From Pseudomonadota bacterium (GTDB lineage Bacteria; Pseudomonadota; Gammaproteobacteria; Burkholderiales; JABEVD01), in NCBI GenBank assembly GCA_021802545.1, contig JAJZRS010000013.1, forward strand, positions 1 through 64,000: DNA of 64,000 nt. Direction: 5' to 3'. Shown piece after piece: positions 1 through 10,303 of the stretch. The notes beneath the pieces were generated by a model. That model was not told the DNA's origin. It did not search any database and saw only the letters and a list, made by a program, of their open reading frames with translations. A program made the translations under genes and the position numbers. Numbering within the stretch: the stretch's first letter is position 1; every line of letters begins with the position of its first letter.

Positions 1-231
1 GTCTATGTCGGATCCCTAAGGATCCTCAGACGCCAAGCGCCCACACCTATCGACTGTATATTTTTAAAGAGCAGTTCCGCTGTCACACTTCCGTCATGCA
101 AATCAGCAGAGAAGCGGAATCTTACAGCTTTTCGAGGACTCTTGCAAGCCCCCGTTTCCCGATTCAGGTTCCGCGCAATCGAGGAAAGGGCCGAATTCTA
201 TATGCTTAATTCGGGCGTGGCAAGCTTTATT

Positions 232-456
232 TCAGGAGAGCAGATTCCTGTGCCTGGCGAGTGCTTGCGCGACGATGGGCTTGAGCTCGTCCGCCCCGTG
301 CTCGTCGACATGAGCGAGCAGGGCGGACCTCATCCTGGGCTCCCAGAATTTCTTCAGATGCATGGCGACGTCCAGTACCGATTCCTCCTGCTCGGGCATG
401 CCCTCGAAGAAGGAGCCTATCCTGTTCGCCATCCTGACCAGGTTCTCAATGTCCAT
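232..456 (-). CDS. fdsD: NAD-dependent formate dehydrogenase delta subunit
   Basis: Small ORF (MDIENLVRMANRIGSFF...MHLKKFWEPRMR) typical of FdsD, at the end of the fds operon and overlapping the fdhD end. Confidence 0.9.
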   Translation of the reverse strand: MDIENLVRMANRIGSFFEGMPEQEESVLDVAMHLKKFWEPRMRSALLAHVDEHGADELKPIVAQALARHRNLLS

Positions 457-1252
457 GCTGATCCAGCCTGTGGGGGTTCGAATAGACGGTATGCCCGCTG
501 CGTCTGGCGAAGCCGATGAGGGTCATGCCGGTGCCTTCGGCGAGATCCCTGGCGAGATTGGTCGGGGCGGAGACTGCTGCGAGGAATTCTATGCCGACGG
601 TGGCCGCCTTCTGGACCATCTCGTAGCTTGCGCGGCTCGTGACGAGCAGCGCGCCTTGCGAGAAATCCGTTTTGCAGGCTGACAGCGCGCCGATCAGCTT
701 GTCGAGCGCGTTGTGCCTGCCGACATCCTCCTTCACGCAGAGCACTTCCCCGTCCCTCGACACCCAGGCAGCGGCATGGGTCGCCCCCGTCATCAATTGC
801 AGAAGCTGGTGCCTGGGCATGGCTTCGAGCGCATGATGGAGCGCTTTTGAACCCATCCTGAAATTGTCGGACACGGGATCCGGGCGCCTGATCGCGGCAT
901 CAAGCGTCTCGACCCCGCAAAGGCCGCACCCCGTCCTGCCCGTCATGTTCCTCGAGGAAAAGACGTAGGAGGAAAACGCATCCTCGTCTATCTCCATCAT
1001 GATCCTGATCCCTTCCCGCGCCTCGATGATCTCGATGGCTTTCAATTGGGAAGCATCCTTCAATATCCCCTCTGTCAGGCTGAATCCCAGGGCGAAATGT
1101 TCCAGGTCGGCAGGGGTGGCGAGCATCACTGCGTGCGATGCGCCGTTGTATTCGAGCGCAACCGGCACCTCCTCTGCGATGTCGTCCTCGACGGGCTCGA
1201 CGTATTCTCCCCGCCAGCGCTCGACTGGACGATGGGCTGATACCGGCTTCAT
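446..1252 (-). CDS. fdhD: Formate dehydrogenase accessory sulfurtransferase FdhD
   Basis: FdhD-like sequence with RTGCGLCG motif and AAWVSRDGEVLCVKEDVGRHNALDKLIG; 4-nt overlap with the fdsA stop. Confidence 0.95.
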   Translation of the reverse strand: MKPVSAHRPVERWRGEYVEPVEDDIAEEVPVALEYNGASHAVMLATPADLEHFALGFSLTEGILKDASQLKAIEIIEAREGIRIMMEIDEDAFSSYVFSSRNMTGRTGCGLCGVETLDAAIRRPDPVSDNFRMGSKALHHALEAMPRHQLLQLMTGATHAAAWVSRDGEVLCVKEDVGRHNALDKLIGALSACKTDFSQGALLVTSRASYEMVQKAATVGIEFLAAVSAPTNLARDLAEGTGMTLIGFARRSGHTVYSNPHRLDQHGH

Positions 1253-4089
1253 GCCAGCGACTCCTTTGTGATGGCGAACGCTTCCTGCTCATGTGAAAAG
1301 CGCTTGTGCTTCTTCTGCCATTCGGAAGGACCGTGGGTCTTCTTCACCTCGACCGCGGTCACCTTGTACTCGGGGCAGTTCGTCGCCCAGTCCGAATTCT
1401 CCGTCGTGACGACGTTCACCCCCGAATCCGGGAAATGGAACGTCGTGTAGACGACGCCCGGCTGCATCCTTTCGGTCACCTTCGCGCGCAATGAAGTCTC
1501 ACCCGCCCGGGAAGAGACCAGCGCCCAGTCCCCGTCGACAATCCCCCGATCTTCCGCGTCCACGGGATGGATCTCGAGCAGGTCCTCCTGATGCCACGCG
1601 ACGTTCTCGGTCCTTCTCGTCTGGGCGCCGACGTTGTACTGGGAAAGTATCCTTCCTGTCGTGAGGATCAGCGGATAGCGCCTCGTCACCTTCTCTTCTG
1701 TCGGAACGTAGCGGGTGATGATGAACCTGCCTCGCCCTCTCACGAATTCGCCCACGTGCATGACTGGCGTCCCCATAGGCGCATGGTCGTTGCACGGCCA
1801 CTGGATGCTGCCCAGCCTCTCCAGCTTCTCGTAGCTCACGCCGCTGAAGGTGGGCGTGAGGGATGCGATCTCGTCCATGATCTCTGAGGGATGACCGTAG
1901 TTCATTGGATAGCCCAGGGCGTTGGAGAGGGCCATGGTGGCTTCCCAATCTTCCAATCCGGCTTTCGCCGGCATCACCTTCCTCACCCTCGATATCCTTC
2001 TTTCCGCATTGGTGAACGTGCCGTTCTTCTCCAGGAAGGACGAGCCGGGAAGGAAGACATGGGCGTATTTGGCCGTCTCGTTCAGGAAGATGTCCTGGAC
2101 GACGATGCATTCCATCTTCGACAAGGCCGCCGAGACATGCTTCACGTTGGGATCCGACTGGGCGATGTCCTCCCCCTGGCAATAGAGCCCCATGAAGCTG
2201 CCGTCGAGCGCGGCATCGAACATGTTGGGTATCCTGAGCCCGGGCTCGTTCTGCAAGGAAACGCCCCATTCTTTTTCGAAAAGATGCCGCACGCTATCGT
2301 CCGAGACATGCCTGTATCCCGGGAATTCGTGGGGGAAAGAGCCCATGTCGCAGGAGCCCTGGACGTTGTTCTGGCCGCGCAGGGGATTCACCCCCACCCC
2401 TTCCCGGCCTATGTTGCCCGTGGCCATGGCGAGATTCGCGATCGCCATCACCATGGTCGATCCCTGCTCGTGCTCTGTCACGCCGAGCCCGTAATAGATC
2501 GCGGCATTCCCCCCTTTAGCGTAGAGCCTCGCGGCGCGTCTCACTTCCATAGCGGGCACGCCTGTCGCCTTCTCCATCTCTTCCGGGGAATTCTCCGGAT
2601 TCGAGACGAATTGCCTCCATTCATCGAATGCCTTCTTCTCGCACCGCGCGGCGACGAACGCTTCGTCGAACAGGTTTTCGACAACGATCACGTGGGCGAG
2701 GGAATTGGCGAGTGCCACGTTCGTTCCGGGCCTGAGCTTCAGATGGTGGACGGCCTCGACATGGGGGGACTTCACGAGATCGATCGTCCTGGGGTCGGCC
2801 ACGATGAGCTTCGCCCCCGCGCGCAATCTCTTCTTCATGAGGGACGCGAATACGGGATGACCGTCCGTCGGATTGGCGCCGATCACCATGATGACGTCGG
2901 ATTTGAGCACAGAATCGAAGGTTTGGGTCCCTGCGGATTCGCCCAGGGTCTGCTTGAGCCCGTATCCTGTCGGGGAATGGCAGACGCGCGCGCAGGTATC
3001 GACATTGTTGTTGCCGAATGCCGCTCTCACCATCTTCTGGACGAGATAGGTTTCCTCGTTCGTGCAGCGCGATGAAGTGATCCCGCCTATCGAATTCTTT
3101 CCATACTTTTGTTGTATCCGCCTGAATTCGGATGCGGCATGATTGATCGCCGTCTCCCATGAAACTTCGACCCACGGATCGGTATTCTTCTTCCTGATCA
3201 TGGGACTGAGCATCCTGTCCTTGTGGGTTGCGTATCCCCAGGCGAATCTCCCCTTGACGCAGGAATGGCCGTGGTTCGCGAGGCCTTCCTTGTGCGGGAC
3301 CATGCGCACCAGCTCGCTTCCCTTCATCTCGGCGCGGAACGAGCAGCCCACCCCGCAATAGGCGCAGGTGGTCACGACGGCATGCTCCGGCTGCCCCATT
3401 CCGATCACGGATTTTTCTGAAAGGGTTGCCGTCGGGCAGGCCTCTACGCAGGCGCCGCAGGAGACGCATTCGGAATCCATGAAGCTCTGGTCTTCTCCCG
3501 GGCTGACCCTGGAATCGAATCCCCTTTTCGAGATCGTGAGGGCGAAAGTGCCCTGGACTTCCTCGCATGCCCTCACGCACCGGTTGCAGACGATGCATTT
3601 CGAAGGATCGTAGGAAAAATAGGGATTCGATTCGTCCTTCTCATCCCCCAGATGGTTCGCCCCTTCGTAGCCGTAGCGCACTTCCCTCAATCCCACCTGG
3701 CCCGCCATGTCCTGCAGCTCGCAGTCGCCGTTCGCTGAACAGGTGAGGCAGTCGAGCGGATGGTCTGAGATGTAGAGCTCCATGACCCCTCGCCTGATTC
3801 TGGCGAGATTGTCCGACTGGGTCTTCACCTTCATCCCTTCCTCAGCAGGGGTGGTGCATGAAGCGGGATAGCCGCGCCTACCTTCAACTTCGACGAGGCA
3901 GAGCCTGCACGAGCCGAAAGACTCCAGGCTTTCTGTCGCGCAGAGCTTGGGTATCCCCGTCCCGGCGAGGCCTGCTGCGCGCATGATCGAAGTGCCTTCG
4001 GGTACGGTGATCCTGTTCCCGTCTATCTCGAGGGTGACGGACCGGTCCGAAATTTTCGCGGGGGTGCCGAAATCTGTATCGCGTATCAT
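1249..4089 (-). CDS. fdsA: NAD-dependent formate dehydrogenase alpha subunit (molybdopterin, Fe-S)
   Basis: 2Fe-2S/4Fe-4S N-terminal motifs, CAYCGVGC, ARVCHSPTGYGL active-site Cys. ORF is open to 4287 but the ATG at 4089 (MIRDTDFG) overlaps the fdsB stop and is the likely start. Confidence 0.95.
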   Translation of the reverse strand: MIRDTDFGTPAKISDRSVTLEIDGNRITVPEGTSIMRAAGLAGTGIPKLCATESLESFGSCRLCLVEVEGRRGYPASCTTPAEEGMKVKTQSDNLARIRRGVMELYISDHPLDCLTCSANGDCELQDMAGQVGLREVRYGYEGANHLGDEKDESNPYFSYDPSKCIVCNRCVRACEEVQGTFALTISKRGFDSRVSPGEDQSFMDSECVSCGACVEACPTATLSEKSVIGMGQPEHAVVTTCAYCGVGCSFRAEMKGSELVRMVPHKEGLANHGHSCVKGRFAWGYATHKDRMLSPMIRKKNTDPWVEVSWETAINHAASEFRRIQQKYGKNSIGGITSSRCTNEETYLVQKMVRAAFGNNNVDTCARVCHSPTGYGLKQTLGESAGTQTFDSVLKSDVIMVIGANPTDGHPVFASLMKKRLRAGAKLIVADPRTIDLVKSPHVEAVHHLKLRPGTNVALANSLAHVIVVENLFDEAFVAARCEKKAFDEWRQFVSNPENSPEEMEKATGVPAMEVRRAARLYAKGGNAAIYYGLGVTEHEQGSTMVMAIANLAMATGNIGREGVGVNPLRGQNNVQGSCDMGSFPHEFPGYRHVSDDSVRHLFEKEWGVSLQNEPGLRIPNMFDAALDGSFMGLYCQGEDIAQSDPNVKHVSAALSKMECIVVQDIFLNETAKYAHVFLPGSSFLEKNGTFTNAERRISRVRKVMPAKAGLEDWEATMALSNALGYPMNYGHPSEIMDEIASLTPTFSGVSYEKLERLGSIQWPCNDHAPMGTPVMHVGEFVRGRGRFIITRYVPTEEKVTRRYPLILTTGRILSQYNVGAQTRRTENVAWHQEDLLEIHPVDAEDRGIVDGDWALVSSRAGETSLRAKVTERMQPGVVYTTFHFPDSGVNVVTTENSDWATNCPEYKVTAVEVKKTHGPSEWQKKHKRFSHEQEAFAITKESLA

Positions 4090-5570
4090 ACGAAATCCTC
4101 CGGAAAATGGTCGAGCGCCGAGAGGACGGGATAAGGCGTCATTCCCCCCATCGCGCATAGCGAGCCGCTCAGCATGGTCTCGCACAGATCCCTGAGCAGG
4201 CCCTCCATTTTTTCCCCTTGTTTCATCCTGTCGATGACTTCCATTCCCCTTGTCGATCCTATCCTGCAGGGGGTGCATTTTCCGCATGACTCGATTGCGC
4301 AGAATTCCATCGCGTATCTCGCCTGCTTCATCATGTCAGCCGTGTCGTCGAAGACGACGATGCCGCCGTGCCCCAACGTTCCGCCTATCTTCACGAAGGC
4401 TTCGTAGTCCAAGGGGGTGTCGAAAAGGGAAGGCGGAATGTAGGCCCCCAGCGGGCCGCCCACCTGCGCCGCCTTCACCGGGCGGTTGGATGCGGTCCCG
4501 CCCCCGTATTCAAAGATCAGCTCGTTCAAGGTGATTCCAAATGCCTTCTCGATCAGCCCGCCTCTCTTGATGTTGCCCGCGAGCTGGATGGGAAGCGTCC
4601 CCCTGGACCTTCCCATGCCGTAATCCTTGTAGGCCTGCGCCCCATTCGAAAGGATGAAAGGGACGGAAGAAAAGGAGATCACGTTGTTGATCGCAGTGGG
4701 CATGCCGAAGAGGCCCGAAATCGCAGGCAACGGGGGTTTCGCCCGGACGATGCCGCGTTTGCCCTCGATCGATTCGAGCATCGCCGTCTCCTCCCCGCAC
4801 ACGTAGGACCCTGCCGCGCGCCTGGCTTCGAGATGGAAAGGCTTCCCCGAGTCCAGCACGGATTTTCCGAGATAGCCGCTCTTATCCAGGATGCCTATGG
4901 CTTTAACTAGCGTCGAATACGCATGGGGATATTCCGACCTCACGTAGATGTAGCCATTTGATGCGCCGACCGCAAGCGCTGCGATGGTCATCCCCTCGAT
5001 CAGCATGAAGGGATCCCCTTCCATCACCATCCTGTCGGAATAGGTGCCCGAATCCCCTTCGTCCGCATTGCAGACGACGTATTTTCTTTCGGAAACCGCA
5101 TCCTTCACCGTCTTCCACTTGATGCCGGTCGGAAAGGCAGCCCCTCCTCTTCCCCTCAGGCCGGACTCTAGAACCTCTTGAACGATCTCCTGCCCGCTCA
5201 TTTTCAGGGCCTTGTCCAGCCCCGAGAATCCGCCGTGACTGACATAGTCTTCCAGCGACAAGGGATCGGTGATTCCGATCCTGGAAAAGGTCAGCCTTTC
5301 CTGGTTCTTCAGATAACGGATCTCTTCCGTCCTGCCCAGATACAAAGGGTGGGCCGACTTCAGTTCCAGTATGGATTCGACGTCTTTTTCCGAGACAGGG
5401 CCGAATGCGATCCTGCCTTCATCCGTTTCGATCTCGAGCAGCGGCTCGAGCCAGTAGAGGCCGCGCGAGCCGTTCCTGACAGGATCGATCCCGCGCTCCG
5501 ACACGGCTCTGGCGACTTTCTCGGCACCAAGGGCGAGGGAGCCCGAATCTCCGGGCACGAAGACCTTCAT
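4086..5570 (-). CDS. fdsB: NAD-dependent formate dehydrogenase beta subunit (NuoF-like, FMN/NAD/Fe-S)
   Basis: RGRGGAAFPTGIKW, CNADEGDSGTYSDR and CGKCTPCRIGS motifs; start at 5570 (MKVFVPGD) chosen over the longer ORF. Confidence 0.95.
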   Translation of the reverse strand: MKVFVPGDSGSLALGAEKVARAVSERGIDPVRNGSRGLYWLEPLLEIETDEGRIAFGPVSEKDVESILELKSAHPLYLGRTEEIRYLKNQERLTFSRIGITDPLSLEDYVSHGGFSGLDKALKMSGQEIVQEVLESGLRGRGGAAFPTGIKWKTVKDAVSERKYVVCNADEGDSGTYSDRMVMEGDPFMLIEGMTIAALAVGASNGYIYVRSEYPHAYSTLVKAIGILDKSGYLGKSVLDSGKPFHLEARRAAGSYVCGEETAMLESIEGKRGIVRAKPPLPAISGLFGMPTAINNVISFSSVPFILSNGAQAYKDYGMGRSRGTLPIQLAGNIKRGGLIEKAFGITLNELIFEYGGGTASNRPVKAAQVGGPLGAYIPPSLFDTPLDYEAFVKIGGTLGHGGIVVFDDTADMMKQARYAMEFCAIESCGKCTPCRIGSTRGMEVIDRMKQGEKMEGLLRDLCETMLSGSLCAMGGMTPYPVLSALDHFPEDFV

Positions 5571-6022
5571 TTTCCCTCCTCGAGAAGACTGTCCAGCTTT
5601 TCCGAATCCATCCTCGCATGCACTTCCCCGTCCAGCATGATTGCAGGGGAAGAAGCGCAAAGGCCGAGACAATAGACAGGCTCCAGGGAAAACGATCCGT
5701 CCCCGGAAATCCCGTGGAAGTCGCATCCCAGTGCATTTTTGGCATGCTCGGCAAGCGCATCGCCCCCCACCGCCTGGCAGGATTCAGCCCTGCATATGTG
5801 CAGCATATGCAATGCCGGAGGATCCTGCCTGAAATGATGGTAATAGGTGAGCACGCCGTGCACTTCGGCCCTGGATACGTTGAGCCCTTTCGCGACAATC
5901 GGGACCGCTTCTTTTGGTACGTATCCGAGCCTGTCCTGGATCGCATGCAGGATGGGCAGCATCGCCCCGGGGAGGGACCGCATCTCCTCGACGATCATTG
6001 TCACCGTTTCCTCATGCGTCAT
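5567..6022 (-). CDS. fdsG: NAD-dependent formate dehydrogenase gamma subunit (NuoE-like)
   Basis: LGYVPKEAVPIVAKGLNVSRAEVHGVLTYYHHFR and CRAESCQAVGG; first structural gene of the fds cluster. Confidence 0.93.
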   Translation of the reverse strand: MTHEETVTMIVEEMRSLPGAMLPILHAIQDRLGYVPKEAVPIVAKGLNVSRAEVHGVLTYYHHFRQDPPALHMLHICRAESCQAVGGDALAEHAKNALGCDFHGISGDGSFSLEPVYCLGLCASSPAIMLDGEVHARMDSEKLDSLLEEGK

Positions 6023-6030
6023 GTCGCCTC

Positions 6031-7662
6031 CTATCTGAACAGCACGGAAGCCTTGATCAGGGTCTGAGAGACGCCCCAGATGAAGGGAATCCCCACGGCC
6101 AGCCAGGCCAGAATCACCGGGAGCGTGATGTCCTTGGCCTGCACGGCAGCGATGACATGGTCTTCTGCTGCCACATCATGTGAGACCTTTCTTTCGGCTT
6201 CCAGTTCCTCGTCCGTCATGTGGTGATGGGTCTCCACTGGCCTGATCAGCGCATTGGAAACCAGGCCGAGCAGGAGCAGCCCGACGAGAATGTACATGGT
6301 GATGTCGTAGGCGTCCGCCCTCTGGACGCCGTGGCTGAGCTGGAATTCGCGCACGTAGTTGATGAGCACGGGCCCTGCTATGCCTGCAGTCGACCAGGCC
6401 GTCAGGAGCCTGCCGTGGATCGCGCCCACCATCTGCGTGCCGAACATGTCCGCGAGATAGGCGGGCACTGTCGAGAATCCCCCGCCGTACATGGTCAGGA
6501 TCACGCAGAAGGCCAGCACGAACAGCGCGACGCTTCCCGTATGCCCGAGGGAGGGCGCGGACGCGTAAAGGACCATGCCGAGGATGAAGAAGGTGAAATA
6601 GGTGTTCTTCCTCCCGATCCAGTCGGAAATCGATGCCCAGAAGAACCTGCCCAGGCTGTTGAAGAGGCTCAAGAGTCCCGCGAATCCGGCCGCGACCGCT
6701 GCGATCTGGACCTTCTGGTCAGGCGTCAAATCGTTGAATGAGACCTGCAGCCCGACCAGCTTGCCGCCGAAAACTTCCTGGAGCATGGGGGAAGCCATCG
6801 AAAGCACGCCTATGCCTGCAGTCACGTTGAGGCAAAGGACCGCCCAGATGAGCCAGAACTGCCTGGTTTTCCATGCCTTGTCGAGATGAACGTGCTTGTG
6901 GGTCACCATCGCCTTGGAGGCTTCGGGAGAAGGGGGATTCCAGCCTTCGGGCTTCCACCCGTTCGGCGGGATCCTGTAGCCGATCGCGCCCATCATCATG
7001 GCGAAGAAATAGATGCAGCCCATGACCATCAGGGTCTGCGCAACCCCGACGGAAGTCGCGCTCGAGAAATGCTTCATGAGCATCACGGCGAGCGGAGCGC
7101 CGATCGAAGCGCCCCCGCCGTAGCCCATGATCGCCATGCCTGTCGCCATCCCGCGCCTGTCGGGGAACCACTTGATCAGGGTCGAGACGGGAGAGATGTA
7201 GCCTAGCCCCTGGCCGACCCCGCCGATGACGCCGCATCCCAGCCAGATGAGCCAGAGCTGGTGCATCATTGCGCCGATGCCGCCGAGAAACATCCCGCCT
7301 CCCCAGCACGCCGCCGCGATCGCGCCGGCCTTCCTGGGGCCGGCATGCTCGAGCCATCCGCCCCAAAGCGCTGCGGAAATGCCGAGAACGGCGATGAATA
7401 TCTCGAACGTGACGCTGAGCGCGCTCACCTTCCAGTCGCAGGAAGTGGTGAACATCGCCTGGAAAATGCCCGAGTCGGGCGTGCACGCGATCGAATGGGT
7501 GATGCCGAGCGACTTGGACAATGGAAGCCAGAAAACCGAAAAGCCGTAGGCCATGCCGATGCACAGATGGATCGCGAGCGCGGCGGGCGGGACGAGCCAT
7601 CTGTTGAATCCCGGTCCGGCTACGATTCTCTCCTTGGAAAAGAATGATGCTCCTGCTGTCAT
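6031..7662 (-). CDS. OFA-family MFS transporter (oxalate/formate antiporter-like)
   Basis: Multi-TM MFS with GMAYGFSVFWLPLSKSLG and PDRRGMATGMAIMGYGGGASIGAPLA; strong SD (AAAGGAGG) upstream; directly upstream of fdsG. Confidence 0.88.
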   Translation of the reverse strand: MTAGASFFSKERIVAGPGFNRWLVPPAALAIHLCIGMAYGFSVFWLPLSKSLGITHSIACTPDSGIFQAMFTTSCDWKVSALSVTFEIFIAVLGISAALWGGWLEHAGPRKAGAIAAACWGGGMFLGGIGAMMHQLWLIWLGCGVIGGVGQGLGYISPVSTLIKWFPDRRGMATGMAIMGYGGGASIGAPLAVMLMKHFSSATSVGVAQTLMVMGCIYFFAMMMGAIGYRIPPNGWKPEGWNPPSPEASKAMVTHKHVHLDKAWKTRQFWLIWAVLCLNVTAGIGVLSMASPMLQEVFGGKLVGLQVSFNDLTPDQKVQIAAVAAGFAGLLSLFNSLGRFFWASISDWIGRKNTYFTFFILGMVLYASAPSLGHTGSVALFVLAFCVILTMYGGGFSTVPAYLADMFGTQMVGAIHGRLLTAWSTAGIAGPVLINYVREFQLSHGVQRADAYDITMYILVGLLLLGLVSNALIRPVETHHHMTDEELEAERKVSHDVAAEDHVIAAVQAKDITLPVILAWLAVGIPFIWGVSQTLIKASVLFR

Positions 7663-7785
7663 GCTGACCCTCCTTTTATTAGGATGAAATACGCAAATGA
7701 TTATTTTTTCGAAGATGGTAAACCACTTTCAGGCGATAAAAAATATGATTTGCCAAGCCTCTTGTATATGAAATAAGATGCATAT

Positions 7786-8856
7786 ATGAGGCTCGCTCTC
7801 CAACCCAACTGGTCGGTCCTTAAGTCTTCAGGCGAAACCTATTCGCTCGCCCGCCTGTTCTCCCTGCTGGTTTGCCTGGACAAGCACGGCAACCTCAAGT
7901 CTGCGAGCGAATCCTGCAACATTTCCTATCGCTGCGCATGGGACGTCGTGCGCGACGCAGAAACCATTTTCGGAACGCCCATCGTCGAAATGAAGCGCGG
8001 CAAGGGAACGGTCCTCACCCCTTTCGGGAAGAAGCTGCTCTGGGGAGAGAAGAAGGTCATTGCGCGCCTCGGCCCGCTGCTCGAAAGCATGGCCTCCGAA
8101 CTCGAAGCCGAGCTGGAGAGCGTGAGGTCGCTCTCCGACCCCGTACTGCACATGCATGCGAGCCACGGATTCGCCGTGGCGACCCTGTACAACCATCTGA
8201 AGGCAATCGATTTTCCCATCGAGCTCGATTACCGGGGTAGCGTCGAATCGGTGCGCGCGCTCAAGATGGGCGATTGCGACATCGCAGGATTCCATGTGCC
8301 TATGGGAATCCTCGAGAAGCGCGTTTTCAGGCAATTTTCAGGCCTGCTCGATTCGAACACCCATTGCCTCATCAACCTCGCGAGGCGGCGCCTCGGCCTC
8401 ATCGTGCCGAAGGGCAATCCGCTCGGCTTCTGGTCGATCAGGGACATCGGCCGCGAGGGAATCCAGTTCGTGAACAGGCAGGCGGGGTCGGGCACCCGAG
8501 TGATCATCGAGCTGATGCTGGACGCCGAAGGGATCGATACTTCGGTGATCAGGGGATACGACAGGCTCGAATTCACCCATGCGGCAATCGCGGCGTATGT
8601 GGCGAGCGGGAAGGCCGACGTCGGCGTCGGCGTGGAGCCGGCCGCGCGCCAGTTCGGGCTGGATTTCATCCCGCTTCTCACCGAAAGATACTTCATGGCC
8701 TGCAGCAGGGAAAGCCTGGGTGCGCCCAAGGTCGAGAAGATCCTCGCCCTGCTGCGCGATTCGAAATTCAAGTCGGAGGTGAACCAGCTTCCCGGCTACG
8801 AGGCGCTCGATTCAGGGGAAGTGCTGTCCATCGAGGAAGCCTTTCCTGCTTCCTAA
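7786..8856 (+). CDS. Transcriptional regulator: ModE/LysR-type HTH plus periplasmic molybdate-binding-like (PBP) domain
   Basis: N-terminal SASESCNISYRCAWDVVRDAETIFGTPIVEM winged-HTH pattern; C-terminal PBP-like FVNRQAGSGTRVIIELML...GKADVGVGVEPAARQFGLDFIPL; divergent from the fds operon. Confidence 0.8.
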   Translation: MRLALQPNWSVLKSSGETYSLARLFSLLVCLDKHGNLKSASESCNISYRCAWDVVRDAETIFGTPIVEMKRGKGTVLTPFGKKLLWGEKKVIARLGPLLESMASELEAELESVRSLSDPVLHMHASHGFAVATLYNHLKAIDFPIELDYRGSVESVRALKMGDCDIAGFHVPMGILEKRVFRQFSGLLDSNTHCLINLARRRLGLIVPKGNPLGFWSIRDIGREGIQFVNRQAGSGTRVIIELMLDAEGIDTSVIRGYDRLEFTHAAIAAYVASGKADVGVGVEPAARQFGLDFIPLLTERYFMACSRESLGAPKVEKILALLRDSKFKSEVNQLPGYEALDSGEVLSIEEAFPAS

Positions 8857-9626
8857 CCGTAGTCGACGATGAGCGGCGCATGGTCGGAGAACCGGGTTTC
8901 CTTGTAGACCGAGGCGGATTTCGCACGTGAAGCCATGGATTCCGTTGCAATCTGGTAATCGATGCGCCAGCCCACGTTCTTCTCCCAGGCCGCCCCCCGG
9001 TTGCTCCACCAGGTATAGGCTTCCCCTGTCGCCTCGGGATGGAGGCGACGATACACGTCGACCCAGCCCACTTCGTCGAAGACATGGCTCATCCAGGCGC
9101 GCTCCTCCGGAAGGAAGCCCGAGTTCTTCTGGTTCGATTTCCAGTTCTTGAGGTCGATTTCCTTGTGCGCGATGTTCCAGTCGCCGCAAAGGACGATGTC
9201 CCGCCCGCAGTCCTTGAGCGCTCTCAGATGGGGGAGGAACTTGTCCAGGAAATAATATTTCACGGCCTGGCGCTCGTCCGAGCTCGATCCGGAAGGAAGA
9301 TAGAGCGAAATCACTGAAAGATTGCCGAAATCGGCCTGAAGATAGCGCCCTTCCGCATCGATTTCGGCAATGCCCAGCCCTTCGACGATATTGTCGGGTT
9401 TTTTTCTCGAATAGATGCCCACCCCGGAATAGCCCTTCTTCTCGGCGTAATGGAAACAGCCTGAAAATCCTTCTGGATTTCTCATCTCGTCCGTCATGTC
9501 GGCATCCTGGGCCTTGAGCTCCTGGAGGCAGACGATATCGGCATGCTGTTCGCTCAGCCATCCGAAAAAGCCTTTCCTTTGCGCAGACCGGATTCCGTTG
9601 AGGTTTAAGGTGATTATGCGTAACAT
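8853..9626 (-). CDS. xth: Exodeoxyribonuclease III
   Basis: LRIITLNLNGIRSAQRKGF, CLQELKAQ, CGDWNIAHKEIDLKN, RIDYQI. Confidence 0.95.
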   Translation of the reverse strand: MLRIITLNLNGIRSAQRKGFFGWLSEQHADIVCLQELKAQDADMTDEMRNPEGFSGCFHYAEKKGYSGVGIYSRKKPDNIVEGLGIAEIDAEGRYLQADFGNLSVISLYLPSGSSSDERQAVKYYFLDKFLPHLRALKDCGRDIVLCGDWNIAHKEIDLKNWKSNQKNSGFLPEERAWMSHVFDEVGWVDVYRRLHPEATGEAYTWWSNRGAAWEKNVGWRIDYQIATESMASRAKSASVYKETRFSDHAPLIVDYG

Positions 9627-9655
9627 AGTGTTTCCATAAAGTTCCGGATTTAGAA

Positions 9656-10303
9656 ATGCAAGAATTCAGCAGGGAATTCATCGAATTCGCGCTCGAGAAG
9701 GACGTGCTCCGCTTCGGGGAATTCAAAACCAAGGCGGGCAGGCTTTCCCCTTATTTCTTCAATGCGGGGCTCTTCAACGACGGCGAATCGCTCGGTAAGC
9801 TCGGGCAATTCTACGCCAAAGCGATCCTCTCCTCAAAAATCGGCTTCGACATGCTGTTCGGCCCGGCCTACAAGGGCATTCCGCTCGCCGCGTCAAGCGC
9901 CATGGCGCTCGCGTCCATGGGATCCAACCGTCCCTTCTGCTTCAACAGGAAGGAAGCCAAGGATCACGGGGAAGGCGGAACGACCGTGGGCGCGCCGCTT
10001 TCCGGCCGCGTATTGATCATCGACGACGTGATTTCGGCCGGAACTTCCGTGAGGGAATCTGTCGAAATCATTAAAAGCGCTGGCGCAACGCCCTGCGGCG
10101 TGGCCATCGCGCTCGACAGGATGGAACGGGGCAAGACGGAAAAATCGGCCGTCGAGGAGGTCGAATCCGCACACGGCATTCCCGTCGTGGCCATCGCGAA
10201 TCTGGACGACCTGCTCGCCTTCCTCGAAACCAGGGAAGGCATGTCGGAAAACCTGGCGCAGGTCAGGCAATATAGGAACCAATACGGAGTGAGCCATGCT
10301 TGA
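9656..10303 (+). CDS. pyrE: Orotate phosphoribosyltransferase
   Basis: [54 protein letters not shown] motif. Confidence 0.96.
   Translation: MQEFSREFIEFALEKDVLRFGEFKTKAGRLSPYFFNAGLFNDGESLGKLGQFYAKAILSSKIGFDMLFGPAYKGIPLAASSAMALASMGSNRPFCFNRKEAKDHGEGGTTVGAPLSGRVLIIDDVISAGTSVRESVEIIKSAGATPCGVAIALDRMERGKTEKSAVEEVESAHGIPVVAIANLDDLLAFLETREGMSENLAQVRQYRNQYGVSHA

Noticed and set aside
1-231. Possible gene end or regulatory region at the left window edge
   Set aside because: No supported ORF or structured RNA; includes GGATCCCTAAGGATCC inverted repeat but too little context to interpret.
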